Below, piece after piece: positions 48,107 through 56,379 of a stretch of DNA of 64,000 bases (position 1 is its first letter; each line of letters begins with the position of its first letter). Both the position numbers and the translations under genes were made by a program. The notes beneath the pieces are model-generated. The model worked only from the letters and a program-made list of their open reading frames with translations. It was not told the DNA's origin and searched no databases. Source of the stretch: Streptococcus mitis (GTDB taxonomy: Bacteria > Bacillota > Bacilli > Lactobacillales > Streptococcaceae); the NCBI GenBank assembly GCA_001560895.1, contig CP014326.1, positions 1,066,001 through 1,130,000 on the forward strand, written 5' to 3'.

Positions 48107-48134
48107 GCGAAAAAGTCTCCTTTCTACCTAGCGA

Positions 48135-48521
48135 CTATTTGTCTTGTGTCGGTTCTTTCTTTGCTTGTGGTTGAGCTTTGAATGAACTAGAATCCTTTGT
48201 CAGCACAATATCGTCTGCCTTGATATACCAGTCAACATCTGCTCCTTGATAGGTGGCAGTAGCAACGGTGTCCGCAATGGGATTGATAAGTTCCACCCGT
48301 GCGTTATAATCAAACTCTTTCAAAGGCACGCTGGCAGGAATACTTACTTGAATCATGCGTCCTTGTCCTTTGGATTTTAAGTCATAGGTACGTTCCTTGA
48401 TTTCATCTGAAACCGACCCGTCTTCATTTTGGATTCTCACTTCACGACGTAGAGCAGAGAATTTCAATTCTCCAAAAGTCGTGTCTTTATCTAATACAAT
48501 GCCATTTGCTAATCTCATCAT
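48135..48521 (-). CDS. Tn916 orf22 conserved protein
   Basis: A 128-residue soluble protein of the DUF961 type (MRLANGIVLDKDTTFGELKF, then VSIPASVPLKEFDYNARVEL). It resembles orf23 in pattern (FGELKF/FGNLEF), so the two look like paralogues. It is the second or third gene of the transfer operon; its precise role is unknown. Confidence 0.92.
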   Translation of the reverse strand: MMRLANGIVLDKDTTFGELKFSALRREVRIQNEDGSVSDEIKERTYDLKSKGQGRMIQVSIPASVPLKEFDYNARVELINPIADTVATATYQGADVDWYIKADDIVLTKDSSSFKAQPQAKKEPTQDK

Positions 48522-48536
48522 TTTTCCTCTCTTTCT

Positions 48537-48851
48537 TTATTCTTTTATCATGTCGTCAGCATGTAAAAGGTAATTTGTAAAACCACGAGTGCCGATTTTG
48601 TAGCCCTCTGCGGTAATACGTGGATTGACTAACTTCACACGTTCCTCAAAGCCGAAATGTTTTTCGCCAGCTTCAGCAGGAAGCACCACCACAATATCAT
48701 CTGCTCTTTGAACATCAGAATAGAGATTATAGCTTCTTGATAAGACAGTTAGCCGTCCGTTGATTCTTCGCTGAACGACTTTATCCTCGCCAGCAAATTC
48801 TAAATTGCCGAATGTTTTTTCCATGTTGGGAATCACAAATTTAAGTTCCAT
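48537..48851 (-). CDS. Tn916 orf23 conserved protein
   Basis: This 104-residue protein is DUF961-like (VIPNMEKTFGNLEFAGEDKV, then EERVKLVNPRI). It is separated from orf22 by 15 bases and is similar to it. AAAGGATAGG precedes the start. Confidence 0.92.
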   Translation of the reverse strand: MELKFVIPNMEKTFGNLEFAGEDKVVQRRINGRLTVLSRSYNLYSDVQRADDIVVVLPAEAGEKHFGFEERVKLVNPRITAEGYKIGTRGFTNYLLHADDMIKE

Positions 48852-48873
48852 ATTTTTACCTATCCTTTCTTTT

Positions 48874-48948
48874 TTATTGGCTGAATGAATGTTTGATGGT
48901 CTTAAAGAGTGGGGAACGACCTTTTGATTCTTGATTTTTTGTTTTCAT
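48874..48948 (-). CDS. Tn916 orf24, 24-residue peptide
   Basis: The short ORF reads MKTKNQESKGRSPLFK and ends SFSQ. AAAGGAAGTG lies upstream at the right distance. It is the first gene of the transfer operon when the transposon is circular. Confidence 0.75.
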   Translation of the reverse strand: MKTKNQESKGRSPLFKTIKHSFSQ

Positions 48949-49090
48949 AAGTTCACTTCCTTTCAAAATCGGGTAAAAAAATAGACACCTCATTTTTTGA
49001 AGTGTCTACCTATTAAATATTCAAATTTTATTGGAAGTATCTTTATATCTTCACTTTTCAAGGATAAATCGTCGTATCAAAGCTCATTCA

Positions 49091-49190
49091 TAAGTAGTAA
49101 ATTAGTAGTAAATTGAGTGGTTTTGACCTTGATAAAGTGTGATAAGTCCAGTTTTTATGCGGATAACTAGATTTTTATGCTATTTTTATA
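49091..49190. promoter_or_regulatory. Tn916 right end with integrase arm sites
   Basis: Two direct copies of AGTAGTAAATT (49093 and 49104) are followed by the A/T-rich transposon end (GGATAACTAGATTTTTATGC). Together with the site near int, this gives Int its two end complexes. Confidence 0.65.
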
Positions 49191-49870
49191 TAAAAAATAT
49201 TCAAGCAGGAGAATTCCAGATTGCTATTGCTGGTCCAAGTTTTCTACAAAGTGAAATCATAAGTATTGAAAATATGTTACCTTTAAGTGGATCATCTGTA
49301 GAAATTAACTCTCCGGCTTTTTCAACTGGTTTAACGGAATTAGATAAACAACAAGAACTTTCTGAAATTTCTATGTATCTAGATATATCTGGTATGGTAG
49401 CATCATCTCATGAAATGGCAATGTTAAGTATCTTAAACTCGATGTTAACTGGTATTAAAGATTCATTATTAGGCCATAAGTTAAGGACACAAAAGCAATG
49501 GATATATAGTATTGTATCATACCCAATATTTTATAGTAATATGACTTTACTAAAAATAGTAACTATAACACCTACAATCTATAAGAAAAAATTGATTAAA
49601 ACACTGGAGAACAATCTTGTTAATGAATCCGATTTATCTGATGAACTATTATTTTATAAGGCTAAAAAAAGAGTAATCAATGAATTGTACATAAATTGTG
49701 AAGTTAATAAAAATGAATATTTAAAAACAATTTGTAGAGAAAAATTATTTGATATTCCAAGTTGGGATAGTATTGCTGAAGAGCTGGAATTGATTTCTTT
49801 AGATGAATTAAAAAGTTTTTCAAAAAAAGCAATTATTCAAAATAGGAATTACCACATTGTAATAAAATGA
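49191..49870 (+). pseudogene. M16-family peptidase-like protein, 5'-truncated by Tn916
   Basis: About 226 residues remain, continuing from the transposon edge with IKNIQAGEFQIAIAGPSFLQ. Later stretches (ISGMVASSHEMAMLSILNSM, then DSLLGHKLRTQKQWIYSI) recall the second, non-catalytic-looking half of M16 (insulinase-type) peptidases. Such halves pair with a HXXEH-bearing partner and often serve peptide or bacteriocin processing. The N-terminal half is not found on the left flank of Tn916 in recognisable form. The gene converges on rgg and overlaps its end by 38 bases. Confidence 0.55.
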
Positions 49871-50717
49871 TAATATTTTTTTTGTAGTAATCTTTATAAT
49901 TTTTGTATAATGTTTTATTGAATAATTCAAAAATTTTTAAAGCATCTTCTATTTTTAAAATTGATTTTTGATTATGATGAAATTTAAGTTCAAAAAATCC
50001 TTCTAAATACAAAAGAATAGTTTGTTCAAAAAAATCTGTGGAATTAGATAATATATTCTTAGTAGCTTGTTCTAAAAATAAAGCTTCCTCATATAAGCTG
50101 TTTTCAATCATAATAAGAAGTGAATTAAGAAGTAATTGAACGAGAGCTTGTTTATTTCTAGGTATAGAACTATACAACTTTCCTTTTTTAAGCGCCTCTT
50201 TGGCATATCTAAATAATAAATTTGGTAATATTGCTCGACAACAATTTCCAAGAATAAGAATTTCGTAATATCCCCAGTTTTCAACAGAAAATAAATAATT
50301 AGTAAGATAAGAGGTGTCTTGATTACTCAATTGATGAGTATTATCAATTCCATAGATAATACTTTCAATGAAAATAGCGTTTAACTTATGATAATGAGAT
50401 TTGGTTTCTCTAAACAGTTCCATCTCTTTACTTACCATATTAAGTAATGATTTGATTTCTTGATTGTATGCAGCCTGTTGAACTAAGCGTATCAAGGTAT
50501 TGAAGTCTGAAGGCTGATAATTATTACATGAAAGCAAAAACTCCTCTAGTGTTACACCTATTTTTTCAAGTAGATATAATAATTTAAAAAATGAGATTTC
50601 TGTCTCTCCTAATTCAAATCTAGATATTTGAGACTTTGAAATTTCTGCACCTGCTAATGAAGAAATAGAAATACCTTTTCCTTCTCGTATTTTTCTATAA
50701 GTTTCACCTATAATCAT
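49833..50717 (-). CDS. Rgg/MutR-family transcriptional regulator
   Basis: The 294-residue protein has an N-terminal XRE helix-turn-helix (YRKIREGKGISISSLAGAEI, then SKSQISRFELGETEIS) and a helical TPR-like C-terminal domain, as in Rgg peptide receptors. I place the start at MIIGETYRK, six bases after GGAG; an in-frame ATG four codons earlier lacks a ribosome site. A short hydrophobic peptide gene lies divergently 47 bp away. It probably binds the re-imported peptide and controls that promoter. Confidence 0.88.
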   Translation of the reverse strand: MIIGETYRKIREGKGISISSLAGAEISKSQISRFELGETEISFFKLLYLLEKIGVTLEEFLLSCNNYQPSDFNTLIRLVQQAAYNQEIKSLLNMVSKEMELFRETKSHYHKLNAIFIESIIYGIDNTHQLSNQDTSYLTNYLFSVENWGYYEILILGNCCRAILPNLLFRYAKEALKKGKLYSSIPRNKQALVQLLLNSLLIMIENSLYEEALFLEQATKNILSNSTDFFEQTILLYLEGFFELKFHHNQKSILKIEDALKIFELFNKTLYKNYKDYYKKNIIILLQCGNSYFE

Positions 50718-50764
50718 ATTTATCTCCATTTACCATAAAAAATCATTAGAAAGCGTGACAGATT

Positions 50765-50833
50765 ATGAAAAAATACTATCAAATTTTTTTATTACTATTT
50801 GATATTATCATTATTATTGGATTATATCAATAA
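50765..50833 (+). CDS. SHP-type short hydrophobic peptide pheromone precursor
   Basis: This is a 22-residue ORF: MKKYYQIF, then LLLFDIIIIIG, then LYQ. It has the layout of streptococcal SHP pheromones: MKK start, hydrophobic core and an Asp followed by an Ile run and Gly (compare DIIIIVGG and DILIIVGG of known SHPs). It lies 47 bp from the rgg start and in divergent orientation, the usual arrangement for Asp-type SHP/Rgg pairs. AGAAAG lies about 12 bases upstream. Too short for ordinary gene callers. The extra LYQ after Gly is unusual. Confidence 0.72.
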   Translation: MKKYYQIFLLLFDIIIIIGLYQ

Positions 50834-50877
50834 CATTAATGAGTCTGGGTAAAAACTCAATTTCAGGAGTAAATGAA

Positions 50878-50958
50878 ATGAATATTCCCATAATAAAACG
50901 CATTATATCAAGTTTTTTGGACAGCCTTTGTTCGAAAATTATTTTAACTCATAGTTGA
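50878..50958 (+). CDS. short ORF downstream of the SHP gene, possibly a truncated gene
   Basis: Twenty-six codons (MNIPIIKRIISSFLDS, LCSKIILTHS) follow CAGGAG at eight bases. It would be the second gene of an SHP-driven operon. It may be the beginning of a larger target gene lost when the IS5-like element decayed next to it. No similarity is recognised. Confidence 0.35.
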   Translation: MNIPIIKRIISSFLDSLCSKIILTHS

Positions 50959-50999
50959 TGATTCCATAAATTGAAAAGTTTTATACTTAGCATTAAAAT

Positions 51000-51710
51000 G
51001 CTCAATTTTAATACGTATTACAAGTATCTCTATTAAACTTCTTATCCTCTTCAGTCAATAGATGCTTTTTAGAATTTTTAACAGGAATGAAGGTTATATT
51101 ATGAATATTCATAATGCATAAATAATCCAAATACAGAAAATCAAGTGATTGCTCTGGCAAACTTGACCTATCCTTTCTTAAAAAGAGTAAAATCATGTGT
51201 ATGACCTTCTTAAAAAACTAATTAGCAGGCATGAAGTGGTGTTAAATCGAGTATGATTTGTGTCTTCATGGTGTGTCTCTTTTTTCCTGAATAATTTTAC
51301 TTTGGTTTCTTTTAGGACGTTGAAATAGGACTTTCTATGACATCAATAGCTATAGTGACACTTGCTGCTTTTAAGTTGTCTAAGGCAAATAGACCTGAAG
51401 AACGAAGAGTATCTTCTACCAATATTATCGTTCGGTGACTGTCGCTAATCCAAGACCAAAATCAAAAGCTAGGAGACGTAGAGTTGGTCAATAGAATAAA
51501 TAACGCAAGTTTAGCATCAACTGTTTTTATAGACTTAGCGTTTTTGGACGTCCTCCTTTATAGTGTTTGGTTTTATAAGCTTTATTTAGACAGGATATCT
51601 TCGTTGGGAAGGTGTCCTTTTTTACACTAATAAATAATTTAAAGTTCTCAGAAGTTAGTTGCATGATCTTTTGTAAATAGTTTTCTTAACTATAGTATAG
51701 CATAGTACAG
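51000..51710 (-). pseudogene. decayed IS5-family transposase (IS1515/IS1381-like)
   Basis: On the minus strand, fragments in different frames recall IS5-family transposases: AIDVIESPIS, then SGKKRHTMKTQIILDL, then PVKNSKKHLLTEEDKKFN. Stops and frameshifts separate them, and the catalytic domain is incomplete. Nothing else is recognised between the short ORF and 51892 apart from the next gene's upstream region. Confidence 0.6.
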
Positions 51711-51891
51711 TATGCATTTTATTTTTTTCCAATAAGTCTATTATACTTCAAAGACAGCTAGTTTTATTTTTTTCTCTGAACTGTACGATTTTGCGCCTGA
51801 AATGTAGGAATTACCTTTTGTTGTGATGTGATAAAACTTACAAGTTCTTTTTGTTATTCTTGACCTAGTTTTTATAGAAAGAAGGTCTAAG

Positions 51892-52533
51892 ATGTTAAAT
51901 AAAGTCAAAACTAAAGCCTTAATTAGTGTTGGAGCAGTGGCTGCAACTAGCTTTATTCTCATGATGGGATATACTGCTGGTCAACATTCTACTGCTAAAC
52001 AAAGTCGCAAAGAAATCGAATTGGCTGCAGCTAAACTTGTAGAGGACAAACAAGCAGAAGATAAAGCCAGCATTTTGTCATCGGATACTGTAAAAGAATT
52101 TTTGACTCAGTACTATACGAAAGAAAAGCTCGGTGAAAATAATACACGTATTCAACCTTATATGACTGAATCGGCTTATTCTCAAGAATTGTCAAGTCAA
52201 AATGATGCCATGAACCAAGTGTATAAGGATTATATTTTGGATTATCATTTTGAAAAAGCTGATATCTTTGTCAATCAGACTACGAATCAAGCTATTGCCA
52301 TGGTCTCTTATAATGTAACCTATGTATCTGATTTAAAGAATGCCAACCAATCAAAGACTAATCAGACAGAAACAAGAACAGTTAAGTTATCCTATTCTAA
52401 ACTACCTGGTAAGTTATTGGTCAACCAAGTACAGGTTTGGAAATCTGGATTAGATGATTTGGATAAGGCCACTCCCAAAACTTTGGAAGAATCCTCATCT
52501 GTTCCATCATTGCCAAATACTACGACAAAATGA
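51892..52533 (+). CDS. ICE membrane-anchored NTF2-like protein (TcpC/VirB8-like)
   Basis: The 213-residue protein has an N-terminal membrane helix (about 9-27), a short coiled coil and a NTF2-like domain (about 60-190, FLTQYYTKEKLGEN, then VNQVQVWKSGLDDLD). It is similar in plan to the single-domain VirB8-like proteins of ICE T4SS. GAAAGAAGG precedes the start. It sits right behind the decayed IS. Confidence 0.75.
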   Translation: MLNKVKTKALISVGAVAATSFILMMGYTAGQHSTAKQSRKEIELAAAKLVEDKQAEDKASILSSDTVKEFLTQYYTKEKLGENNTRIQPYMTESAYSQELSSQNDAMNQVYKDYILDYHFEKADIFVNQTTNQAIAMVSYNVTYVSDLKNANQSKTNQTETRTVKLSYSKLPGKLLVNQVQVWKSGLDDLDKATPKTLEESSSVPSLPNTTTK

Positions 52534-52542
52534 TGATATTAC

Positions 52543-53628
52543 ATGGAAATAGAAGAATGTAAGCAAATTTCAATTCTTGATGTAGCAAGTCGTTTAGGTA
52601 TCTCCTTTAAACAAGTTTCTAGCAGTGTCTATGAACATCCTGAACACGATTCATTCCGGATTTTTTCGAATACAAATACTTTTAAATGGTTTTCAAGAGA
52701 TATTCAAGGTGATGTCATTGATTTTGTTCGACTTGTTAAGGGAATTTCCTTTAAAAAAGCTCTAGCATTTCTTTCTGAAGAACCTTTTCAAAAAGAAGCT
52801 GTTCAAGAAAAAAGAGAGAGACCATTTTATTATCCTTTAAATAGAATAGAAGATTCTAACTGTAGTCTGGCCAGATATTACTTAACAGAATGTAGAGGAA
52901 TTTCAGAAGAAATCGTACAAAAGATGATTCAACAAGGTTTGATAGCACAAGCCAGTTGGAAAACAAATGAAACTGTTGAACCTGTTATTGTTTTAAAAAG
53001 TTTTGATCATCGTCACAAACTGCAGGCAGCAAGCTTACAAGGGATTTATAAGAATCATTCTCTTCCAAGAGAGAGGTTGAAAACGATTCTAAAAGGAAGC
53101 CATGGACATGTTGGAATATCCTTTGATATTGGTCACCCCAATAGACTGGTCTTTTGTGAATCGTTCATCGACTTGATGAGCTATTACGAGCTACATCAAC
53201 AAAGTCTATCAGATGTTCGTTTGGTATCTATGGAGGGATTAAAAAGGTCTGTTGTCGCTTATCAAACTTTACGACTGATAGCTGAAGAAAATCAGAAATT
53301 GGAATTCTTAGATACAGTAATACCTTCAAAGTTATTGCCTTTAATCAATACAATTCGTGATACCACCAGCTATTTTGATAATCATCCTGATTTATTGACA
53401 CTGGCAGTAGATTGTGATGATGCAGGTAAAGATTTTTCTGATAAGTTATCTCAATCAGGATTGCCTGTTTTACTGGATTTACCTGATAATGAATCTGGGA
53501 AAGAAAAACGAGACTGGAACGATATTCTTCGAGAAAAGAAATCAGATTTACAATTTATGCTTGAGACTGTAAAAGAGACATTTGGAAATCCACCAGTAAG
53601 ACAAACTTCTCAATGTTTAGAATTGTGA
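52543..53628 (+). CDS. toprim-domain DNA primase (LtrC/DUF3991-like)
   Basis: The 361-residue protein has an N-terminal DUF3991-like domain with a zinc-finger-like fold (HDSFRIFSNTNTFKWFSRDI, then QGDVIDFVRLVKGISFKKAL) and a toprim domain (LVFCESFIDLMSYYEL, then LTLAVDCDDAGKDFSDKL). It probably primes complementary-strand synthesis after ICE transfer. Nine bases separate it from the previous gene. Confidence 0.88.
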   Translation: MEIEECKQISILDVASRLGISFKQVSSSVYEHPEHDSFRIFSNTNTFKWFSRDIQGDVIDFVRLVKGISFKKALAFLSEEPFQKEAVQEKRERPFYYPLNRIEDSNCSLARYYLTECRGISEEIVQKMIQQGLIAQASWKTNETVEPVIVLKSFDHRHKLQAASLQGIYKNHSLPRERLKTILKGSHGHVGISFDIGHPNRLVFCESFIDLMSYYELHQQSLSDVRLVSMEGLKRSVVAYQTLRLIAEENQKLEFLDTVIPSKLLPLINTIRDTTSYFDNHPDLLTLAVDCDDAGKDFSDKLSQSGLPVLLDLPDNESGKEKRDWNDILREKKSDLQFMLETVKETFGNPPVRQTSQCLEL

Positions 53629-53678
53629 TAACAAAATCAAGATGTTTTAGCTAATATTAGTATGAAGGAGGATCGTAT

Positions 53679-53912
53679 ATGACCATAATCGAACGCTTAG
53701 AAGAAAAGGTCACTAGGCAAGAGAGTAAGGTAGCAAGAGAAACAGAAAAACTAGCTGCTTACAAAGAGCAACTAGAGACAGCGATGTTTGCGACGTTCAA
53801 AAGGCGTCAAAGCATTAGTCACATGAGTTTTGAAGAAGCTCTTGACCATGCCTTTGGTAAAGAAAGACAATTCGATGATTCTGAATTTAGAAAGGATGAA
53901 ATGAGTGAATGA
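53679..53912 (+). CDS. conserved small ICE protein (DUF5965-like)
   Basis: The 77-residue coiled-coil protein (IERLEEKVTRQESKVARETE) has a conserved tail (MSFEEALDHAFGKE). GAAGGAGGAT precedes the start and its end overlaps the next gene by four bases. It is common in Tn5252-like ICEs; function unknown. Confidence 0.8.
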   Translation: MTIIERLEEKVTRQESKVARETEKLAAYKEQLETAMFATFKRRQSISHMSFEEALDHAFGKERQFDDSEFRKDEMSE

Positions 53913-54292
53913 CAAAAGATTGGAATTTTAATCAACCATTAGAAAGTAAATCAGAAAATCAAGAAGATCCAGATAAAATTGCGGCCTTATTTGGAAATCA
54001 TCAAGGAGGTAATGATGTAAATTATGAAGCAGCTTTTCAAAAGAGAAAACAAGCCCCTGTGACGGAATCAAATCCTAGTTCTAAACCCAAAGTTACAGAG
54101 GTTAGAACAGGAAAAGAGACAGATATCACTACAAGTTATCAGCAACATCTTAAAAGACTGATTGCAGATAACAATAGCGATATTCAAAGTAGTCAAAAGA
54201 AAATTGAAGAGCTACATACGTTGATTGACACAAAGAATAAAGACAATAAGAAATTGCAGTCCATTTATGATGCGATTTCCGAATTACACTAA
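53909..54292 (+). CDS. conserved ICE protein (DUF5945-like)
   Basis: The 127-residue protein has a polar, disordered-looking N-terminal half and a C-terminal coiled coil (about 85-127). It is coupled to the preceding gene and followed by a terminator. Function unknown. Confidence 0.75.
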   Translation: MTKDWNFNQPLESKSENQEDPDKIAALFGNHQGGNDVNYEAAFQKRKQAPVTESNPSSKPKVTEVRTGKETDITTSYQQHLKRLIADNNSDIQSSQKKIEELHTLIDTKNKDNKKLQSIYDAISELH

Positions 54293-54293
54293 G

Positions 54294-54320
54294 CAGTCCT
54301 GATAGGCTGCTTTTTTTGAG
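54294..54320 (+). terminator. terminator after the primase operon
   Basis: AGCAG and CCT pair with AGG and CTGCT across a GAT loop, with one bulged T, followed by T7. Confidence 0.75.
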
Positions 54321-54329
54321 AGGTTATAG

Positions 54330-54602
54330 ATGTTTACAACATTTTTTAAGAAAAATCACGACAATAGTGATATATTTAAAAAGCTGATTCATAGACTATC
54401 TGATATGTCTTCCCAAGATCTTGAAAAAATAGACCGACTGCTAGATATCATTTTCACTCCAGATCAAGGATCAGAACAACTAAAAACAGAATCAACTTAC
54501 AGAGAAGAAACTTTGGACGACACATTAAAGGAAGCTAAGAATCAACTTCATAAGGAACAATTGGAGAAGAATTTAGAGAGGTTTAGGAAAAACAGTCAAT
54601 AA
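54330..54602 (+). CDS. small ICE protein, unknown
   Basis: The 90-residue protein (MFTTFFKKNHDNSDIFKKLI) is helical and charged, preceded by GAGAGG. Its stop codon falls at the left edge of the first pezAT repeat. Similar small genes precede pezAT in related ICEs. Confidence 0.7.
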   Translation: MFTTFFKKNHDNSDIFKKLIHRLSDMSSQDLEKIDRLLDIIFTPDQGSEQLKTESTYREETLDDTLKEAKNQLHKEQLEKNLERFRKNSQ

Positions 54603-54622
54603 CGCACCAATTTTGGTGCGTT
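54601..54622. promoter_or_regulatory. palindrome before pezAT: terminator and/or PezA operator
   Basis: AACGCACCAA-TT-TTGGTGCGTT is a 10-bp perfect inverted repeat followed by a T run. TATAAT lies 17 bases further (about 54640). It could end upstream transcription or be the site where PezA represses its own promoter. Confidence 0.6.
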
Positions 54623-54669
54623 ATACTTTTTTATGCTATAATTGAATTATAAAAATAAAGGAGTTTGCC

Positions 54670-55146
54670 ATGATTGGAAAGAACATAAAATCCTTACGTA
54701 AAACACATGACTTAACACAACCCGAATTTGCACGAATTATAGGAATTTCTCGAAATAGCTTGAGTCGTTATGAAAATGGAACGAGTTCAGTCTCTACCGA
54801 ATTAATAGACATCATTTGTCAGAAGTTTAATGTATCTTATGTCGATATTGTAGGAGAAGATAAAATGCTCAATCCTGTTGAAGACTATGAATTGACTTTA
54901 AAAATTGAAATTGTGAAAGAAAGAGGTGCTAATCTTTTATCTCGACTCTATCGTTATCAAGATAGTCAGGGAATTAGCATTGATGATGAATCTAATCCTT
55001 GGATTTTAATGAGTGATGATCTATCTGACTTGATTCATACGAATATCTATTTAGTAGAAACTTTTGATGAAATAGAGAGATATAGCGGCTATTTGGATGG
55101 AATTGAACGTATGTTAGAGATATCTGAAAAACGGATGGTAGCCTAG
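54670..55146 (+). CDS. pezA: antitoxin PezA (copy 1)
   Basis: The 158-residue antitoxin has an N-terminal XRE-type helix-turn-helix (SLRKTHDLTQPEFARIIGIS) and a helical C-terminus that blocks the PezT nucleotide site. It also represses the operon. AAAGGAG precedes the start. Its stop overlaps the GTG start of pezT by one base. The protein is identical to the copy at 62297. Confidence 0.96.
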   Translation: MIGKNIKSLRKTHDLTQPEFARIIGISRNSLSRYENGTSSVSTELIDIICQKFNVSYVDIVGEDKMLNPVEDYELTLKIEIVKERGANLLSRLYRYQDSQGISIDDESNPWILMSDDLSDLIHTNIYLVETFDEIERYSGYLDGIERMLEISEKRMVA

Positions 55147-55904
55147 TGGAAATCCAAGATTATACTGACAGTGAATTCAAACATGCTCTAGCGCGGAACC
55201 TTCGCTCACTGACAAGAGGAAAAAAGTCCAGTAAGCAGCCTATAGCGATTTTGCTCGGAGGGCAAAGTGGTGCCGGTAAAACTACAATTCATCGGATTAA
55301 ACAGAAAGAATTTCAAGGAAATATTGTTATCATAGATGGCGATAGTTTTCGTTCTCAGCATCCACGCTATTTAGAACTGCAGCAAGAATATGGTAAAGAC
55401 AGTGTAGAATACACCAAAGATTTTGCAGGAAAAATGGTAGAGTCTTTAGTAACAAAATTGAGTAGTTTGGGATACAATCTTTTGATAGAGGGAACTTTAC
55501 GAACAGTTGATGTTCCAAAGAAAACAGCACAACTCTTGAAAAATCAGGGATATGAAGTACAATTAGCCTTGATTGCGACAAAGCCCGAATTGTCCTATCT
55601 GAGCACCCTTATCCGATACGAAGAACTGTACGCTATCAATCCAAATCAAGCACGCGCAACTCCAAAAGAACATCATGATTTCATTGTAAATCATCTAGTT
55701 GATAATACACGACAATTGGAAGAACTAGCTATCTTTGAAAGAATTCAAATTTACCAACGAGATAGAGGTTGTGTATATGATGCAAAAGAAAATACAACTT
55801 CAGCGGCAGATGTTCTTCAAGAGTTACTGTTTGGGGAGTGGAGTCAAGTAGAGAAGGATATGCTTAAATCTGGAGAAGAAAGATTGAAAGATTTAACTAA
55901 TTGA
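55146..55904 (+). CDS. pezT: zeta-type toxin PezT (copy 1)
   Basis: The 252-residue UDP-N-acetylglucosamine kinase depletes a peptidoglycan precursor when free of PezA. The GTG start overlaps the pezA stop. Walker A is GQSGAGKT (39-46, with K45) and the catalytic Asp is D66 in IDGDSF. The last 40 or so residues differ from copy 2 (GCVYDAKENTTSAADVLQEL here). The active-site region looks intact. Confidence 0.95.
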   Translation: MEIQDYTDSEFKHALARNLRSLTRGKKSSKQPIAILLGGQSGAGKTTIHRIKQKEFQGNIVIIDGDSFRSQHPRYLELQQEYGKDSVEYTKDFAGKMVESLVTKLSSLGYNLLIEGTLRTVDVPKKTAQLLKNQGYEVQLALIATKPELSYLSTLIRYEELYAINPNQARATPKEHHDFIVNHLVDNTRQLEELAIFERIQIYQRDRGCVYDAKENTTSAADVLQELLFGEWSQVEKDMLKSGEERLKDLTN

Positions 55905-55934
55905 AATGGTTGTTAGATCTTGAGTTTTAAAATA

Positions 55935-56379
55935 AAGCCTATTAAAAATTGCTATCTCTTAGATTATGGTAAAAAAATGGCTTTTAATTAAACTAACAAA
56001 GTGAGTATAAATAAAAGTAATAAATCTCACCGTCATTCTTTTTTAAATTAATCGTTGTTCTCAAAATATTTCCAATTTATCGGACTTTTTGTACTAGTCT
56101 TATACTTTTTAGTTAATTCTATCTGGCCTATAGTATTGAAAATAATTTGTAGACTTGGCAATGAGAATTCGTTACAGTTTAGTAGAGCCGACGTATTCCG
56201 AACATCATTTACGGCGGTGTGAAAGGTGATATAAATAATATTATATCTATTGATATTCAAAATCGTTTCCTCACTCAGATTCTTTTATAATCGAGAATAT
56301 ATTAATAAAATCTATTTTTGTATTTAATATTAAAACATCGTAAAATATAGTAATTCTACAAAAAGAAAGGAAAAATAAA
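55935..56379. other. non-coding stretch after pezT
   Basis: About 445 A/T-rich bases. A minus-strand frame of 70 codons has no ribosome site and no similarity that I see. AAAGAAAGGAAAA at its end is the ribosome site of the next gene. Confidence 0.5.

Larger units (their letters stand above)
23916..49190. mobile_element. Tn916-like conjugative transposon with mega and MTnSag1-like insertions
   Basis: The full Tn916 gene set is present in reverse orientation: int and xis at the left, tet(M) in the middle, orf13 to orf24 at the right. The ends are A/T-rich. The left flank ends in CATCTTTTTT and the right flank starts ATAAAAAAT, which fits the T-run/A-run target preference. The exact end bases are uncertain by a few nucleotides. 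It is about 25 kb, against 18 kb for Tn916, because of the mega element (5.5 kb) and the lnu(C) element (1.7 kb). The combination with mega makes it Tn2009-like. Confidence 0.92.
54599..55766 (+). repeat. direct repeat copy 1 (pezA plus most of pezT), about 1.17 kb
   Basis: It is almost identical to 62226-63393, exactly 7,627 bp downstream. Differences seen: the two central bases of a palindrome (54611-54612), and two substitutions near the pezT start. Identity stops sharply within pezT at GATAGA. Recombination between the copies would excise a 7.6-kb circle. Confidence 0.93.

Noticed and set aside
51008-51196. 62-codon minus-strand gene
   Set aside because: Its sequence (KHLLTEEDKKFN) belongs to the decayed IS5-family transposase, not to a separate gene.
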